A DNA stretch of 64,000 nt from Glandiceps talaboti (GCF_964340395.1 NC_135554.1:17668092-17732091), one strand, 5' to 3'; counted from the stretch's first letter, positions 12,364-43,626 are shown. Program-made: numbers and translations. Notes: generated by a model not told the origin, from the letters alone.

Positions 12364-15300
12364 CTACAACAGTGCAATTATCAAAATCAAAACTACAGGT
12401 CCGAGCACGAAACCAATGATGGAGATGATAAGTGAGGCTCTGGATAACTGGTCTGCAGTTTCGTGTTTGCGGTCACCTCGGTAAACAAATGCCTACAAAT
12501 AAACCAAGAATAAAAGAGTGAAACTCAATGCATCAAGTGTGTGTGTGTGTATACGTGGCACTGTGTTTTGCTGCTGTGCTGTGCTGTGCTGTGTTGTGTT
12601 GTGTTGTATCATAGATCTTGGAGGGGAGGGGAGGGAGATCTATAATTGTATGCACGCACGCATGCATGTACGTACGTACATATGTACGTATGTATGTATG
12701 TATGTATGTATGTATGTATGTATGTATGTATGTATGTATGTACGTACGTACGTACGTATGTATGTATGTATGTATGTATGTATGTATGTATGTATGAAAC
12801 TTTGATAAATCGTCGATCTCTTTCGTAACACTTCTTGATATATTTGATAATTCTTGACACCTTGAAAAATGGACAGTTTGAGCTCAAAACTTACCACAAT
12901 AGAAATGATGAGTGAAACAAGGCCAAGCGGAAAGAAACAAATCAAGGTGTTCCAAATAGCCAATATCAAACCAATAGTATCTGTACCAGTTGGCGAATTG
13001 GATTGTTCCATTATCAACATGGTTGTTGTTGCTGTTGGTGCATTTATCACCTTAAAGACAAGTAACAACAATCATCATAATCGTCGTTTTATGAAATTCT
13101 TTAAACATGCTATGCTCTATAAATCTCAACTCGATAACGGTTAGTATTATAAAGAATAGTCTTGTAATAATGACTGCCCTTCTTTCAGCTTTGAAAGTCA
13201 AATACAGTAGACCCTCGCTAACTCGCGGGTGTCCGGGTCCATCAAGAAACCCGCGACTTAGCGAGGGCCGCGACTTAGCGAGGTGCTCATTAAATATTCA
13301 TAACCACACATTAACACACGTCACACGTCAGCTTTTCTTCATTCTTCAGTAATGTGCTGGTGAAACTAGTACTGTACATGTTTTTATGAGTGCAAGTTCA
13401 TGGGCGATATTCATTTTAAAAAAAGATGCGCACGAAATCAAAGTTTCAATAAATCTCTTCACGAACATGACGGTATGTATTCGAAATTTATTGTGATGGA
13501 CGCATGGACGTAATATTGTAACAGTCCTGGGTTAACAGTAAATCTTTGAGGAAGATTATCGTACAATTGTGTGACTCTCAAAGCATCAATCGCGGCTAGA
13601 CTTTCTTTTTTGTTTTTTGCACGGTCAACTTACAAGCTCACGCCTGGCGGCCATGGTAGGGCCAAGAAATGCTGTTGAATTTCCGGGTTGCGGAAGTGCA
13701 GTTTTGACTTTTATATCATCGAATAACGGGATTTGTTTTATATATTCTAAAACAACAACTATTTTTTTATGTTTCTCAGTCCAGTAACATTCCTAAATGA
13801 TGGGGTTGAGTTGAGAAATCGCAAGATTCGGCAACACGCCAGTGGCATGATGCATGATGTCGGTAGATAAACATAGAGACGCAAGTGATGAACGTATGCA
13901 GTTATTCGTAGCCCGAAATTTCGTTATATAAATGACGTTTTTCCTCAAAATTTTGAAGAAACAAAACGTTTTTAGTTGACTTCTAAATCAATCAAATCAA
14001 ACGATATATTAATGCGAGAAAGCTTTAGTTATTAATTTGTTTTTGTGGACAATGTTCGAATTCGACTGACGAATCCTGCGAGTCGAATCGATCAATGCAC
14101 CGTTCACCAGTCAGACGAAAATGGTCGACATGTTTGTTGACTAGCCGAGAAGTGCATACGGAACTTATGAGGCAGTCCGAATAAATAGAAGGCGATTGCT
14201 AACATCAAAGTCAAACCGCGACACCTCTTCATCGAAACACCAACGATTTTGAAATTGGCAGGCGTGCCATTTGTTTAAAAAAATACACAAAGAGGAGTTC
14301 CGAGAACAATAGGAAAACTAAAGAAAAAATGGGATCCAAGGTGACACCCGCGACTTAGCCGAATCCGCGACTTACCGAGGCGCGAGTTAGCGAGGGCCCA
14401 CTGTATCTTAAAACAAGATTAGATTAGACTAGATTAGATTAGATTAGATTGGAAAGAGGTGAAGTGAGGTGAGCTGAGCTGAGGTGAGTTGTGATGAGAT
14501 GGGAAGGGATGGAATGGGATGGATGATGCACATTCCCATCACAGCCATTGAATTTACCTTAGCAAAGGCCAGATATGATCACGAGGACATGGTAAAAATG
14601 AAAATGGTTCTGGACATTAGGGGAAACAAAAGAAGCCTATTGAAATGGTATCTTTATTATGTTGATAGAAGGTGTCATTAGAAAACGTGAACACATTAGT
14701 ATAGAGAGTAACACCATTACATGATACTCCATAATGTAAAATGACCAAAAAACAGAAACACAATGGAAGGTGAAGGATTGTGACCTGTCATTGTTTTCAT
14801 TTTGGATCCACTACCACTTTCAGACGATTATGACATCAAACATCATAGCCATATATGGTCATGGTGTCAACACAATGAGATGTTATATCATTTAATGTAT
14901 ACATACCGTTACGTTGGTAGAATTTGTAGACGCCTGTGGTGGTGGTGGTGGTGGTGGTGGTGGTGGATATTGTTGACCATACTGTGGAGGGGGGTAGGGA
15001 TGTTGCGGGGGATACTGTGGCTGTTGTGGGGGATACTGTGGCTGTTGTGGGGGATACTGTGGCTGTTGCGGGGGATACTGTGGCTGAACTGTTGGATAGG
15101 CCGGTGGTTCTTGAGAGGGATAATCTGGAGCAGGCTCACTTGGTGCATATCTCTCTATAATCAACCATATGAAAAGAGACATATAAAAGATATTTCAAGG
15201 CAAAACACACACCAACCAACCAACCAACCAACCAACCAACCAAACAAACAAACAAGCACCCCCCCCCCCAAAAAAAAACCAACAACAACAACAAACAAAC

Positions 15301-15373
15301 AAACAAGCAACCCCCCTGCCCGCGCACACACACATACACACACATACATACACACATACATACATACATACAT

Positions 15374-15407
<34 letters not shown>

Positions 15408-15414
15408 GCACACG

Positions 15415-15452
<38 letters not shown>

Positions 15453-17354
15453 TGCAATCCGTAGCTATTTGCGGCCATCATTAAAATCATTTCAAATTTG
15501 CTAAAAATGTTAGTCCTTTTAATCTTGCTTTTTTTGAACATATTTTGAGAACTCGTCGACTAGTGCCCATTAAGATGATCAAACAATCATATTATCATAG
15601 TCGCGGGAAAATTCCATGCCATATGCCACTATCACCTGATGGCACTTTATATACCCATGTCAGAAAGTATGTCAAACACACTTCCTCAATTGCCATTTTT
15701 TTTTACCTTTTTCCATTTTCCATTTCCCTCATGATGGCGCACATCCAATGTTTTCTTTTGAGTTTCTCACATGTGACAAAAATGCTATCTATTCACGGCC
15801 ATTATTAAAGTCCTTTCAAAATGATTAATTTTTCATTTGAGTTTACCTGCGTGAGACAGGTCACATGGAGGATATGAACAGGAACTTGTCGTTGTTTTCA
15901 GATTCCGTTAAAATTGATTCACACTCATTTCCCGCCAAACGGTTTGCTACACTGAGTTTTCTCCAATATTGCATTTTGTGCGGGAATATAATTTAGGTCA
16001 AGTATGCTCTCCATCTTCAATAGGTAAGACAACATTATCCCCATATTAAAGAATGAAATTGAAAGAAAACTGGTTTATCAATTGAGGAAAGCTTCATGAG
16101 ACAGTTGATTTCTCAAGGACATAATCATGGCATGATCAATGGAATTTTGGATACGTTCTTTCTACCTGTAAGGGGGATTTCATTTGGAAGTGTAAGATGA
16201 TGTTCATGAAGGTACACACACTCGAGCAAACATACTACTATCAATCCAACAGTAAACACCCATGGTAATTGTCAATCGAATTGTCATATGAACTGATCAC
16301 GATTGCTTTGTGGAATGTACAAATGAATTTCATTGAGACACTCAACCGATTGTCATAAATCTCAAGTATTCACTATATTAGCCTACAGTCGCAAAATTAA
16401 AACCCAGTCATTCTTAATTAACGAAAACGATGCATCATCTGATTGACAGCATATATATTATTATAAAGTTCTACATACGAAAAATGATTGGTGACCTATT
16501 CGGGTGATTTATGAAGCAGAGAATTTGTTGACGTGGTAATGAAGGAAGCAGAAGTATTGTAACCCCTGGCAATAGCTGTTATTATTACCATATACATTAT
16601 ACTTTGCAATGTAGTATGGGGAGGGGTATAACTGCATGCCGTGAAATTGTATTTGCAAAAACTACAATGGGGGTATATATAGGGTTATGAATTGCCGTGA
16701 CTGGTAGATGTTGAACTAAAACTGGTACCACCTGTTTCAGTGAAATCCTTACCAACACTACTGACTGGCGATATTGGTGTTGATGTAGCGCTGCAAGGCT
16801 GGTCTTAATATGTTGCCCTAAGTTTTTTTATTTGCTGGTGTCATCTAGTGGGCGTTTCAGTCTCCTTACGTCTACTCCTAGACCGCTTTTTATGGTCTGA
16901 CCTGAGGCCTATTGAAATCAGCTTTCGCTCACATGATCATAATTATGCTCTTCTTGTGTGCGAGATATAGTTGTCAACAACACTACGTATACATTTGAAA
17001 TCGTCCATTTTCATGTTAATTGTTGGCGCTCAAATGAAATAAAACGCACACATTGAAAGATTATTTTACAATTCAACATAACGAACTTTGACCTTATACC
17101 TGCTTTACTATATGCTTTACACAACCATAAAACACACTGGGTCGCTGAACTTAAATGCAGCGCACCCACTATTGTTTATTGACAGTATAATGATAAGGAG
17201 AACACTTTTCGGCGATGTCCACCACTTACAAAACAACGTTCTAATCATTTGGCGTCTCTACATAACTCCTACAAGGGTTGTATAGACGAGCATTGCAAAG
17301 CATAGAAAGCTGTTTAAAATGGAAGCAAACATTCAAGTACTTACGTTCTGCCAT
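12364..17354 (-). CDS. CD225/dispanin (IFITM-like) membrane protein, gene B
   Basis: Exons 17345-17354, 14907-15154, 12895-13050 and 12364-12492 join in frame (543 nt, 180 aa). Exon 1 encodes MAE. Exon 2 encodes a proline-rich cytosolic-type tail with PPAY, four tandem heptads of the QYPPQQP kind, PPQY and a run of ten prolines from a (CCA)n tract at about 14939-14968. The tail ends in STNSTNVT. Exon 3 holds the first hydrophobic segment with [13 protein letters not shown]. Exon 4 holds [17 protein letters not shown] and a final hydrophobic helix with GFVLG. The layout is that of a proline-rich dispanin. An ATTAAA (12260-12265) about 100 bases past the stop is a possible poly(A) signal. Intron 2 contains a pogo-like transposon at 13205-14403. 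Confidence 0.88.
12640..12800. repeat. (GTAT)n/(CGTA)n microsatellite
   Basis: About 150 bases of tetranucleotide repeat in intron 3 of gene B, at the same relative position as the GTAT tract in gene A. It is preceded by TGTGC/TGTGT pentamers at about 12570-12605. Confidence 0.95.
13205..14403. mobile_element. Non-autonomous pogo/Tigger-like DNA transposon
   Basis: The ends are inverted repeats: CAGTAGACCCTCGCTAACTC on the left, and the complement of its close variant (GAGTTAGCGAGGGCCCACTG) on the right. A TA dinucleotide flanks each end (13203-13204 and 14404-14405), the target duplication expected for Tc1/mariner/pogo elements. Sub-terminal 'cgcgacttagcgagg' words recur inside both ends. 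The 1,199-base interior has no long open frame and no transposase signature, so it would need a transposase in trans. It inserted into intron 2 of gene B. Confidence 0.8.
15205..15455. repeat. Compound microsatellite (CCAA)n, (CAAA)n, (CA)n, (CATA)n
   Basis: A compound simple repeat in intron 1 of gene B, starting about 50 bases upstream of the exon 2 acceptor. Confidence 0.95.
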
Positions 17355-17583
17355 AGCTGTTCAATACGTTGGTAGTGCCACCGATTGTTTTGACCCAATA
17401 TTCACTGTAACAAGACAAAATGTAATCTTGATTCGTATATGCCCTGTTTAGGGTTACTTCACGATCACGGGTGTCCTGCCTTCGAAGTTAATACTTCACG
17501 ATCACAGGTGTCCTGCCTTCGAAGTTACTTCCTCAAGTAAATGGCGTTAAATACGTAAAGTTACTGCATATAGAGAGTAGATA

Positions 17584-17602
17584 GCTTTATGCTGCGCATG
17601 CG
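17584..17602 (-). promoter_or_regulatory. Core promoter module of CD225 gene B
   Basis: On the minus strand CGCATGCGCA (17602-17593) is followed by a CATAAAGC sequence in the TATA position. A TTTATATACATAG lies further upstream at about 17630-17645. The start codon at 17354 is about 230 bases downstream. A tandem duplicate of 'cacgatcacgggtgtcctgcc' occurs at about 17460-17520. Confidence 0.45.
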
Positions 17603-17659
17603 TAGACTTTCACACTTGGCAGGAGTTCTATGTATATAAACTGCGTGTGGGATGTTCAC

Positions 17660-20600
17660 TTTTCATTGTAACAATGAAGATTTATTTGCTTGCAAATATG
17701 TACCTTGATCATACTGAAAATACAATGAAAACACTGATATCATTTGGCATAGTGCAACCGGAGGACATATTTTATCATCATGCATGTACTAAGACTGAAA
17801 TGGTGAAATTCATTTAAAAGAATGTTCTAATTATGTGAATGCCCCCTTTGTGATGGGCTACTGATCGACGCCAGTCGACTATAATATGAGGTGCCACCCA
17901 ACGTGTATAGCACCCTCTATAGTTTTCACTGTGTTTACTTCAATTTCTTGACACTCCGTTTCTTCATCACGGTGTTCCTCTCACTCAAGTCACTATCACA
18001 CAAACGAGAAGTGTGTTTTCCGTAAATTTCTAGAGATGAACAATAACTGAAGTGCCACACTGACAAGAATCGTCATTGTCGCATTGGTAAAAGTATTGCC
18101 CGTTGTAGTATACCTAGAGTCTGTACAAAGGTTAATATGCATTCGTAATCCAGAATAATAATCCTATGTAACCCTTATGGTTCCACTGATATAAGATACC
18201 AGTAACACTAATGCAAAAACCTTTGACTGAAACTTGGCCCTTTCCTTATGTTTGGCCTGGCACCCATGGGTTCAAATCTGAATTTACAGCATTGAATGGT
18301 GTCAAAGTCGGCAAACAACAAATTTTGCAACTTATTCTACATAATATGTACTTCTGACCGCTATAGAAAAAGTTAGATAAAAATTACAATGCGACACCGA
18401 TATTCACTGGTTCTTAAGTCTTTCGAGTATTCTGAAATGGTGTTATACGCCTTAAAGGCCAAATGTCACGTCAATACTATATAGACAATAGCAATTCACA
18501 ATTTTAAGAGCACAAATCTGCACTGTGACATGAACTCATTTTAACCAAGAGTTATCAAGATAATCAGAAACTGATATTTTTAATGACAGCGCTAGTTATG
18601 AAAAAATTATACAAACAAATTTCACTGAATAATTACAATACTATCGCATGTGTTGTAATCCGGATAGTATGCATCTACCATGTGTTAGTTCATATCAAAT
18701 TCGTATTTAGTTATAAAGAAAAAACAAACAATTTTAGCATACACACAATGATTTTTGTTGTATAATTATGAAGAGGCATTGGTACATTATACACATGTGC
18801 AAAGTTAAACAAGCTCATTTTAATTTTTGTCAAAATTCAACAATATTTCATAAAAAAAATGGGGTGTGGGGTTACAATTTCAATTCTAGAATTTAAACAG
18901 ACGTGGTGACCCACTATTATTTTGTCATTGATCAATAGCTGGAATAATACATTGTACACATACAGCATATAAAAATAATCTATCACGGACTTTTATCCTT
19001 GTTTGCAGTTTTCTTACATTTTTCTTTAAAAATCGTAAAGCAGCTGGGGATAAAATAACATAGCATTTTATGAAATAATGAAAAGAAATTACAAACAAAT
19101 ATGTCTGGACATTATACACATTGCACTAAAATATGTAAGTTCATTAAGTGCTCCAGGGATAATCTTTAACGGTCGAAAATTGTGATGTAGTTAATTGTTG
19201 TAAATCTACTTATTTTGACCCAAAACAATATGTGTAGATACAAGAAACGGTCATTATCTTGAAAACAAAGGTGGTGACATAGTATTTTCTTTACATTTTT
19301 TACATATTCAGATATCATTTCTTAGGTATGCAAAGTATAAGAAAAATGTATCGACTTTTTGAATTTGACACCTCCCCCCCCCCTCCCCTTAAAGGGTAAT
19401 GCCACTCTAGGAAATAGACACTTTTTCATAAACTATGGATATTCTTGTATAACGTAATCGTGGTGCATACTCATGTCGTATTGTTACAAACACTGCACAT
19501 TAGAGTAGTTTTGTCATTGAAAATGCTATTTTTTACCAATTTTATTAAAACCTTGGACATGACCAAACATTGGACAGCTTGACACTGCTATGATATATTG
19601 AAAATAAAGAGTATATTGACTGTTGATTATTGAAAAGGGCCTATGACGTTACTTGACATAATCAAAACCTCTCGTCCTGTTCGAACAGTCGAACACAAAC
19701 ACTCTGGGAATGTAACACATATGAATTGGACACTTTATGTGATGTATGTTTGCCATTTGTGACGTAGGTAAGTGTCATTTTGTCATCGAAAACAAAGTAT
19801 GGACATAATGGTTGGCCATAGCCATCCTCCTTGTTGGATTAACACATATACACTATATCATGTTTTTGTCATTTAACATATGAATGAAAATACACAACGA
19901 TTTCAAGCAGAGAGTTTCATATGAAAATCATTGAAAGAAAAGAAATTCACTTCGAAACGAATAATAATCTTAATGTATTACAAAATTACTAAGTTTTAAA
20001 TTGTGTATAAATTCATAAGAACTGATGACATTCATTTTCGAATCCTAGAATACATAAACTGTAAATGGTAAAATCTAAAAGTGTAACTCTTATCTTATTT
20101 ACACCACTTGTGCACAAAACATGTAACGTCAAAACACGGTACACATACATAAATGACTACAAAAACGAAAGATGTGTTACATTTGCAAAGATTTTAATTG
20201 AAAAATATAAATTACAATTATCTGTTATTCGTCTCAGTTTGTTTGATTTTTCGCATGTAGTTTCGAAACATTTTGTTAAAACTGCCATGCGGGTTAAAAA
20301 AAATGATTTTTAATGATAAATTTATTTCACTGTGTTTTCTTTCTACGTGCAACAACTTAATGAAACAACATAAAGTACTTATATTTGTAACTCACCATAT
20401 ATATATAAATGATTTTGATACAGTTCTTGAATATCTGGTAAAATAAACAACAATTTGCTTAATATGTTAAAGGATGCGTTAGTCTGACTCGACAAAACAT
20501 ACAGGCAACAAATGTTATCTGTTTAAAAATTTCTCCCGAAATGCGCCATCTTACAAATTTAATGTTACACTTTCGTGTGGTGTTAATGTTTAAGACACAA

Positions 20601-21270
20601 ACTTCCGGTATGTAGAATAAGATTGTGGAATATTTTGATATGTTCTTTTATAAAGAGCCAACAACTTTAGCAAATTAACTAAGAATGTGTTGTGTTTCAA
20701 GCAATGCTAGGCATTTATGATGAGGAATGTAACACATGTACAAAACCAAGCATTCTAAACCCAAATATTTTGAGTTAATATTTATATTCTAATTTTGAAA
20801 ATATTTTTCCTGATAAATTCAAAGTACAGGAAAGTGTTGATTTTAGGACAAAATATCATTTGATAAAATATTACAATTATGAATTTGTTTCAATTTCTCT
20901 GCTAAGAACAACCATTGATATACTCGACATGTGTGTCTTTTTGTTGTTATGTTCTGTTGTGCAGACTTGTGTTGAGTTGAGTTGCGTTGCGTTGTGCTGT
21001 ATTGTGTTGTGGTGTGTTGTGGTGTGGTGTGGTGTGGTGTATTGTGGTGGGGTGTGGTGGGGTGGGGGTGTGGTGTGGTGTTAAGTTATGTTATGTTAGA
21101 TAATACAAATCGGAAAGACAGTATGAACACTATTGAATTACAATGTATACATTGTGACGACTTTCGATGACGTAGATAACTCTATGTGTATATTTAGCTT
21201 TCTTCTTCACCCCAACGTCATATAACAAATGTGTCACTATAAAATGTATAAATGTAAACATATAGAGAGT
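17660..21270. other. Intergenic region between genes B and C, nothing recognised
   Basis: This is AT-rich sequence with scattered short open frames. None has a recognisable domain, a codon pattern or a partner exon. A TGTGTTG/GGTGTGGTGT simple stretch lies at about 20965-21085 and a C-run at 19373-19386. I see no RNA gene. Confidence 0.5.
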
Positions 21271-21273
21271 TTA

Positions 21274-24634
<3,361 letters not shown>

Positions 24635-24826
24635 ACTTGTTCACTTCGTCCGTGATACCAATATTTTTAGCTAAACAATTACAGGACTGTGTAGCAAATC
24701 AAATTTCGTCTTCTCGATGTCACAAGTTGCCTGTTTATATGTATACAACTTGTACCCTAGGCCCCTAAAGTGAAACTTTCTCTCATTAACTAACTTTGGG
24801 TGAGGTCAAATTTTCAGATTATGAGG

Positions 24827-24836
24827 ACGCATGCGT
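24827..24836 (-). promoter_or_regulatory. GCATGC-centred palindrome upstream of gene C
   Basis: The perfect palindrome ACGCATGCGT lies about 190 bases upstream of the MAE start codon at 24634, the same distance as the related motif in gene A and in the 2.7 kb copy. A TATATATA stretch lies at about 24862-24870. Confidence 0.45.
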
Positions 24837-24999
24837 GCAAGTATACAATTGTAAAGTACCTGGGTATATATAGGGGTGCTATGTTTGTTCGGAACAAATT
24901 CACAAAATACTCGAGGAAGAGTTTCAAAAAGTACGTATGACAAAATTGCAATTTCAAAATGATATACACTCTACTTAGTGACAGAAACTCGTTACCTCT

Positions 25000-26680
25000 T
25001 TTTAACGACTACACTCCTCTTTGCACGAACTTATAATCATATGTTTAAAATGCAATTCCATGCAATTTGATACAGATACTGAATCGGATACTTTTCTGTT
25101 CATCGATATTTTAATGATGATATAAAGCCCCATTCAATTTTCTCTCTCCCAACGGTTATCTTTGACGTTATAGACAATGTACGAGTGTCACTGAATTTTC
25201 TAACTAATAAGTTTGTTTGAATTCAAGTTTTGCATATAGACTTATTGAATCTGCATGATGACACCATTGGATTTAAGTTGGCCGCCAATTTCATACGTAC
25301 ATACATACATACATACATACATACATACATACATACAGACAGACATACCATGACTTTCCTCTTTGGGTAGAAGTAGAAGGTGGAAGTACAAAATGTAAGT
25401 ATATAAGAATATGGCATAGTCATACGAACTATGTTATAAAAAAGGCAGTTTATTAATAATTAATTATGCAGAGTTCTGGTTACTTTCGACTGAGTTGGAC
25501 AAATACATTTTAAATGAATGACTTTCATCCATAGCTCCGTTTTCGTCTAACTTACTTTAAATTAGGTCAATTATTTCAAAGTATGCCCTGAATATTTATC
25601 TAATATATCTAAAACATTTTTTTTAAAAATAGACAATTCCTTGGTTCGTCTTGAATATTCTGGAAATTCCCAGCAAATAAACTTCGCGGGTATTTTTTGT
25701 CTTTAATCAGTGAAAGTATTACATTGATTACATCGATAATTCCAAATATAAACCAATCATGGTGGATACTTGTCATCACCCCTAACACCACCACCACCAC
25801 TATTCTGGTTGTCGTGCACGTATACTAAGAAACAGTCCCGTGTAAATGTCCTCTGTGTAAATAGTCTTCATTTGTGGAGAAACCTTATAATAGTTTAAGT
25901 TATACAGTAACTGTGAAATACAGTTTATAAGAGATTTTATACTTGTAAAATGATCATCGATATATTAACACTGGACCTATGAGGGATGGCCCTCACTAGA
26001 CTTCTTCCGAGGTAAGTGTTTATATCTATAGAACTATCCAGTATAAATAAAGGTTATTATATCCTCATGGATTTGACAGATTTGTGTGATTTCGCTGAAC
26101 TACGAATCGCTTTTCTTCAATTATACAAAAGAAAATGGGTGCTATTTTAGTTGTATTGTACATTCCATGAAAGTCAAGCCGCTTTAGCACTGCCTCTTCA
26201 GTACAGTACTCCAGAGAGTATGCTTAAAAAAGATATTGTCACTAAGTAAAATATTCGCAAGTCTAGACTATATATTCGCAAGTCTGTGTGAAACCCAAAT
26301 CTTTGCCTGCCACATGGTGTGTATGCTGTGTAATTATATTTCTATGTAAAGGTATTATTTTGTTAATTTTTCTAACTATCCACTCCCTGAACAACAACAC
26401 ACACACTGAAGACAATTTTAGTTTATTGGACAAGGATTGGTGGGATTTCCTGATATTGTTCTTAGATATTCTTATTCCTGAGTAAACGTTGCTAATTGCC
26501 TAGTATGAAAGTAATGATATGGTGTAAAGTATGCAAATGATCAAGAGTTGTCATGATGTGTGATGTACAAATGTGAAATTTTTAGATCTACATTGAATTC
26601 ATATGTTGATAGTTTGAATAAGTTCTGAATAATTACAAAAAAGAAATAATAACTTCCTATTGCACCAAAATACCTGCAAT
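25000..26680. other. Intergenic, no gene recognised
   Basis: This stretch has a short (CATA)n/(CAGA)n tract at about 25297-25347 and unremarkable AT-rich sequence. Open frames are short and show no domain. Confidence 0.5.
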
Positions 26681-26689
26681 GGATAATTC

Positions 26690-27015
26690 CTAGTTTTCAA
26701 TTTGAGTCCTTAGGGTGTTATATACCCTATCCAGGACGGAAACATTCTCCATGTAAATTCTGTGTCTAGGACAGTCTTTATTTACCGGTGTTTGGTAACT
26801 TCTGATGATGATCAACTAGGACGTCGATCGGTGTAAGTGTTCCTGAAATCTGGTTTCAACGTTCTTTCCGTTTCACCAATATAGTCATCAGTACTGGCAT
26901 GTGTTGTTGGAACCCTCACATATAATATTGATAAACCGGTCAACATACTTCACCGGATGAAAAGGCATCTTTAGGACGTACTAACAGTTGTTTAAGAGGA
27001 CTTGTACATTTGAGA
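26690..27015 (-). mobile_element. Penelope-like element fossil, GIY-YIG end
   Basis: Translated on the minus strand in more than one frame, the segment gives LLVRPKDAFSSGEV, then VYQY, then STDDYIGETERTLKPDFRNT, and a few residues later SSSEVTKH. The order LVRPKD ... VYQY ... YIGETERTLK-x-RF ... is that of the C-terminal GIY-YIG endonuclease of Penelope-like retroelements. At least one frameshift and several stops break it. No reverse transcriptase part is seen nearby. Confidence 0.65.
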
Positions 27016-27019
27016 CGCC

Positions 27020-27405
27020 ATATGATCTATATCCGATTATTTATGCAGGCACACGTACTCATTTATGTAGCACTCCATTCAGCCTGAGGCTAGGGACTAC
27101 GTGACAGGGCAATGTTGGACACTCGCTATCACGTCGCTATGGAACTTTCAAGACTTTCCCAGTCAGTCCACATTGTATAGTCATCCAGGCCCAACAACGC
27201 ATAGTATCTGTGCGTTCCGTGTGAGCAATCGTCATCGGTTATTCGAGGCATTACTCCAGGCACCCCCTCCCTCGAAAAAACGTCGCACTCGTTTTGTGAG
27301 TGACACAGGGTTGAGTACTACTCACATATAATCCTATTCCCACATGATTCGAACCCAGACTGCTAATCATGCGCTTTAAAAACTACGCCTTGGGGAGCCG
27401 GTGTT
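27020..27405 (-). mobile_element. tRNA-derived SINE-like element
   Basis: On the minus strand the head 'aaagcgcatgattagcagtc' is followed by TGGGTTCGAATCATGTGGGA, which matches a tRNA T-arm with a pol III B box (GGTTCGAATCA at 27355-27345). A less clear A-box-like stretch lies just upstream. About 300 bases of non-tRNA body follow. It ends next to the Penelope-like fossil, which raises the possibility that the tail derives from that element. I cannot name the SINE family. Confidence 0.45.
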
Positions 27406-27518
27406 GTCAAAGTTAATTCATTCATTCATTGACAGTATTTCGAATATTGGGTATGGGGAAATCAGACCAGCGATCCCCTGATATAATATACGACCACAAA
27501 TAATATGTACTCTTTGTT

Positions 27519-42414
<14,896 letters not shown>

Positions 42415-43149
42415 GTGTGCACATATATTAGAAACCTCACACTGAAGAAGAAAAATGAAATGATAATTATGTTTGACTTGGTATCATATTATAAATTAGT
42501 ATCAATCCATTAGCATGAATACCTATGTATACAAACACAATAAATGACAGTAGATGCATATAAGCATCAATACACGAAAAGTCTAATTTGTCCGCCTTTA
42601 GGCTTTATTCAACCTTTACCCTACCTATGACGTGAACCACCTAACCGCCATCTCTGTCCAGGGGTAGTACGAGACGCAGTACCACTTTTGACTGTCTACA
42701 GTCCCCAGGGAAGAGATCACCGTGGGTAAATTAAGTCAAAGGTGGAACTTCGTCTCATACTCAACACATTTACACATCTTCTGCTTTACCCCAGGCGGAA
42801 AGACATTAATGGTGAAACATGACTTTTCGTACAGTACATGTTTTAATGGCAAAACAAAATTTGTACAATGGGCCCTGATCAAAGATCTAAAGATAAAGGT
42901 TAAATGTATAAATATAAGATGATTGACTTGGTTCTAATGTCAGTTTACATTTGTATGAAGATATGACCCAGTTCAAATGTCACCCTATATGCGAGGGAGT
43001 GTACGAAAATGTGTAAAATGTCTAAGAAAATCACTCTTTAATTCAAATTAATTTAATCCGGATAGTGAATTAATTCATTTGAGTGAGTCAGCCAGTCTGC
43101 ATAATTGACTTTAACAATCAGTTCATTGGCCCGCTAGTCAGTCAGATGT

Positions 43150-43207
43150 GGTTTGTTTGTAGGTTGGTTGGTTGGTTGGCTGGTTGGCTGGTTGGCTGGT
43201 TGGTTTT
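43150..43207. repeat. (TTGG)n/(TTGGC)n simple repeat
   Basis: About 55 bases of TTGG and GGCTGGTT units. Confidence 0.9.
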
Positions 43208-43310
43208 ACTGGCTGGTGTGAAATGAAACCAGTCAAAGGAAGCCAATTAGAAAGTGCAAGTGAATAGGAGAGACAGACAGTCAATCAGTCAGCCAGTCAC
43301 TCGGTCAAGG

Positions 43311-43537
43311 CCACAGGGGCGTGTAATATTTCATAGATTGTTGTTTTCTTATTGCTTAGAATGTCGTTTTCTTAGGAAAATATGGTACGAATCTTGCTGC
43401 TACAAATGTATCAATCTCTATACTACGAAAAAATATCTTCCCCTTACATGTAGGAATATATAGTAATCAAAAGGTTGTTATATTTAGTCTGAAGAGCTGG
43501 AAAACAACAATCTATGAAATATTACACGCCCCTGTGG
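43311..43537. mobile_element. MITE with 37-bp inverted ends and TCAAGG target duplication
   Basis: Ends 43311-43347 (CCACAGGGGCGTGTAATATT...) and 43501-43537 are exact inverted copies. TCAAGG flanks both sides (43305-43310 and 43538-43543), a 6-bp target-site duplication. The 227-base element has no open frame. I cannot assign the superfamily from the ends alone. Confidence 0.85.
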
Positions 43538-43626
43538 TCAAGGCGAACTAGCAAGAGAGCGAGTTAGTGGGCCACTTGGTCCCGATCTGTCAGTCTAAAT
43601 GTCTGGGCAATGAAATAAAATATTAC

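Larger units (their letters stand above)
8568..12500. repeat. Segmental duplication, right copy
   Basis: This is the counterpart of 1598-5890, lying between the last exon of gene B (12364-12492) and the first exon of gene A (9278-9287). Collinearity is near complete, with small indels such as an extra GTAGGTATG near 8760 and a poly-G run near 10200. Exons 2 and 3 of genes A and B are also paralogous, so the real duplication unit is a whole gene plus spacer of about 6.6 kb. The unit was later broken up by microsatellite growth and transposon insertion. Confidence 0.85.

Noticed and set aside
14802-15464. 220-residue plus-strand open frame
   Set aside because: It is the antisense of the proline-rich exon 2 of gene B plus intronic repeats. 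The minus-strand reading has splice sites and paralogues.
20950-21090. Cys/Val-rich plus-strand frames
   Set aside because: They derive from TGTGTTG/GGTGTGGTGT simple sequence.
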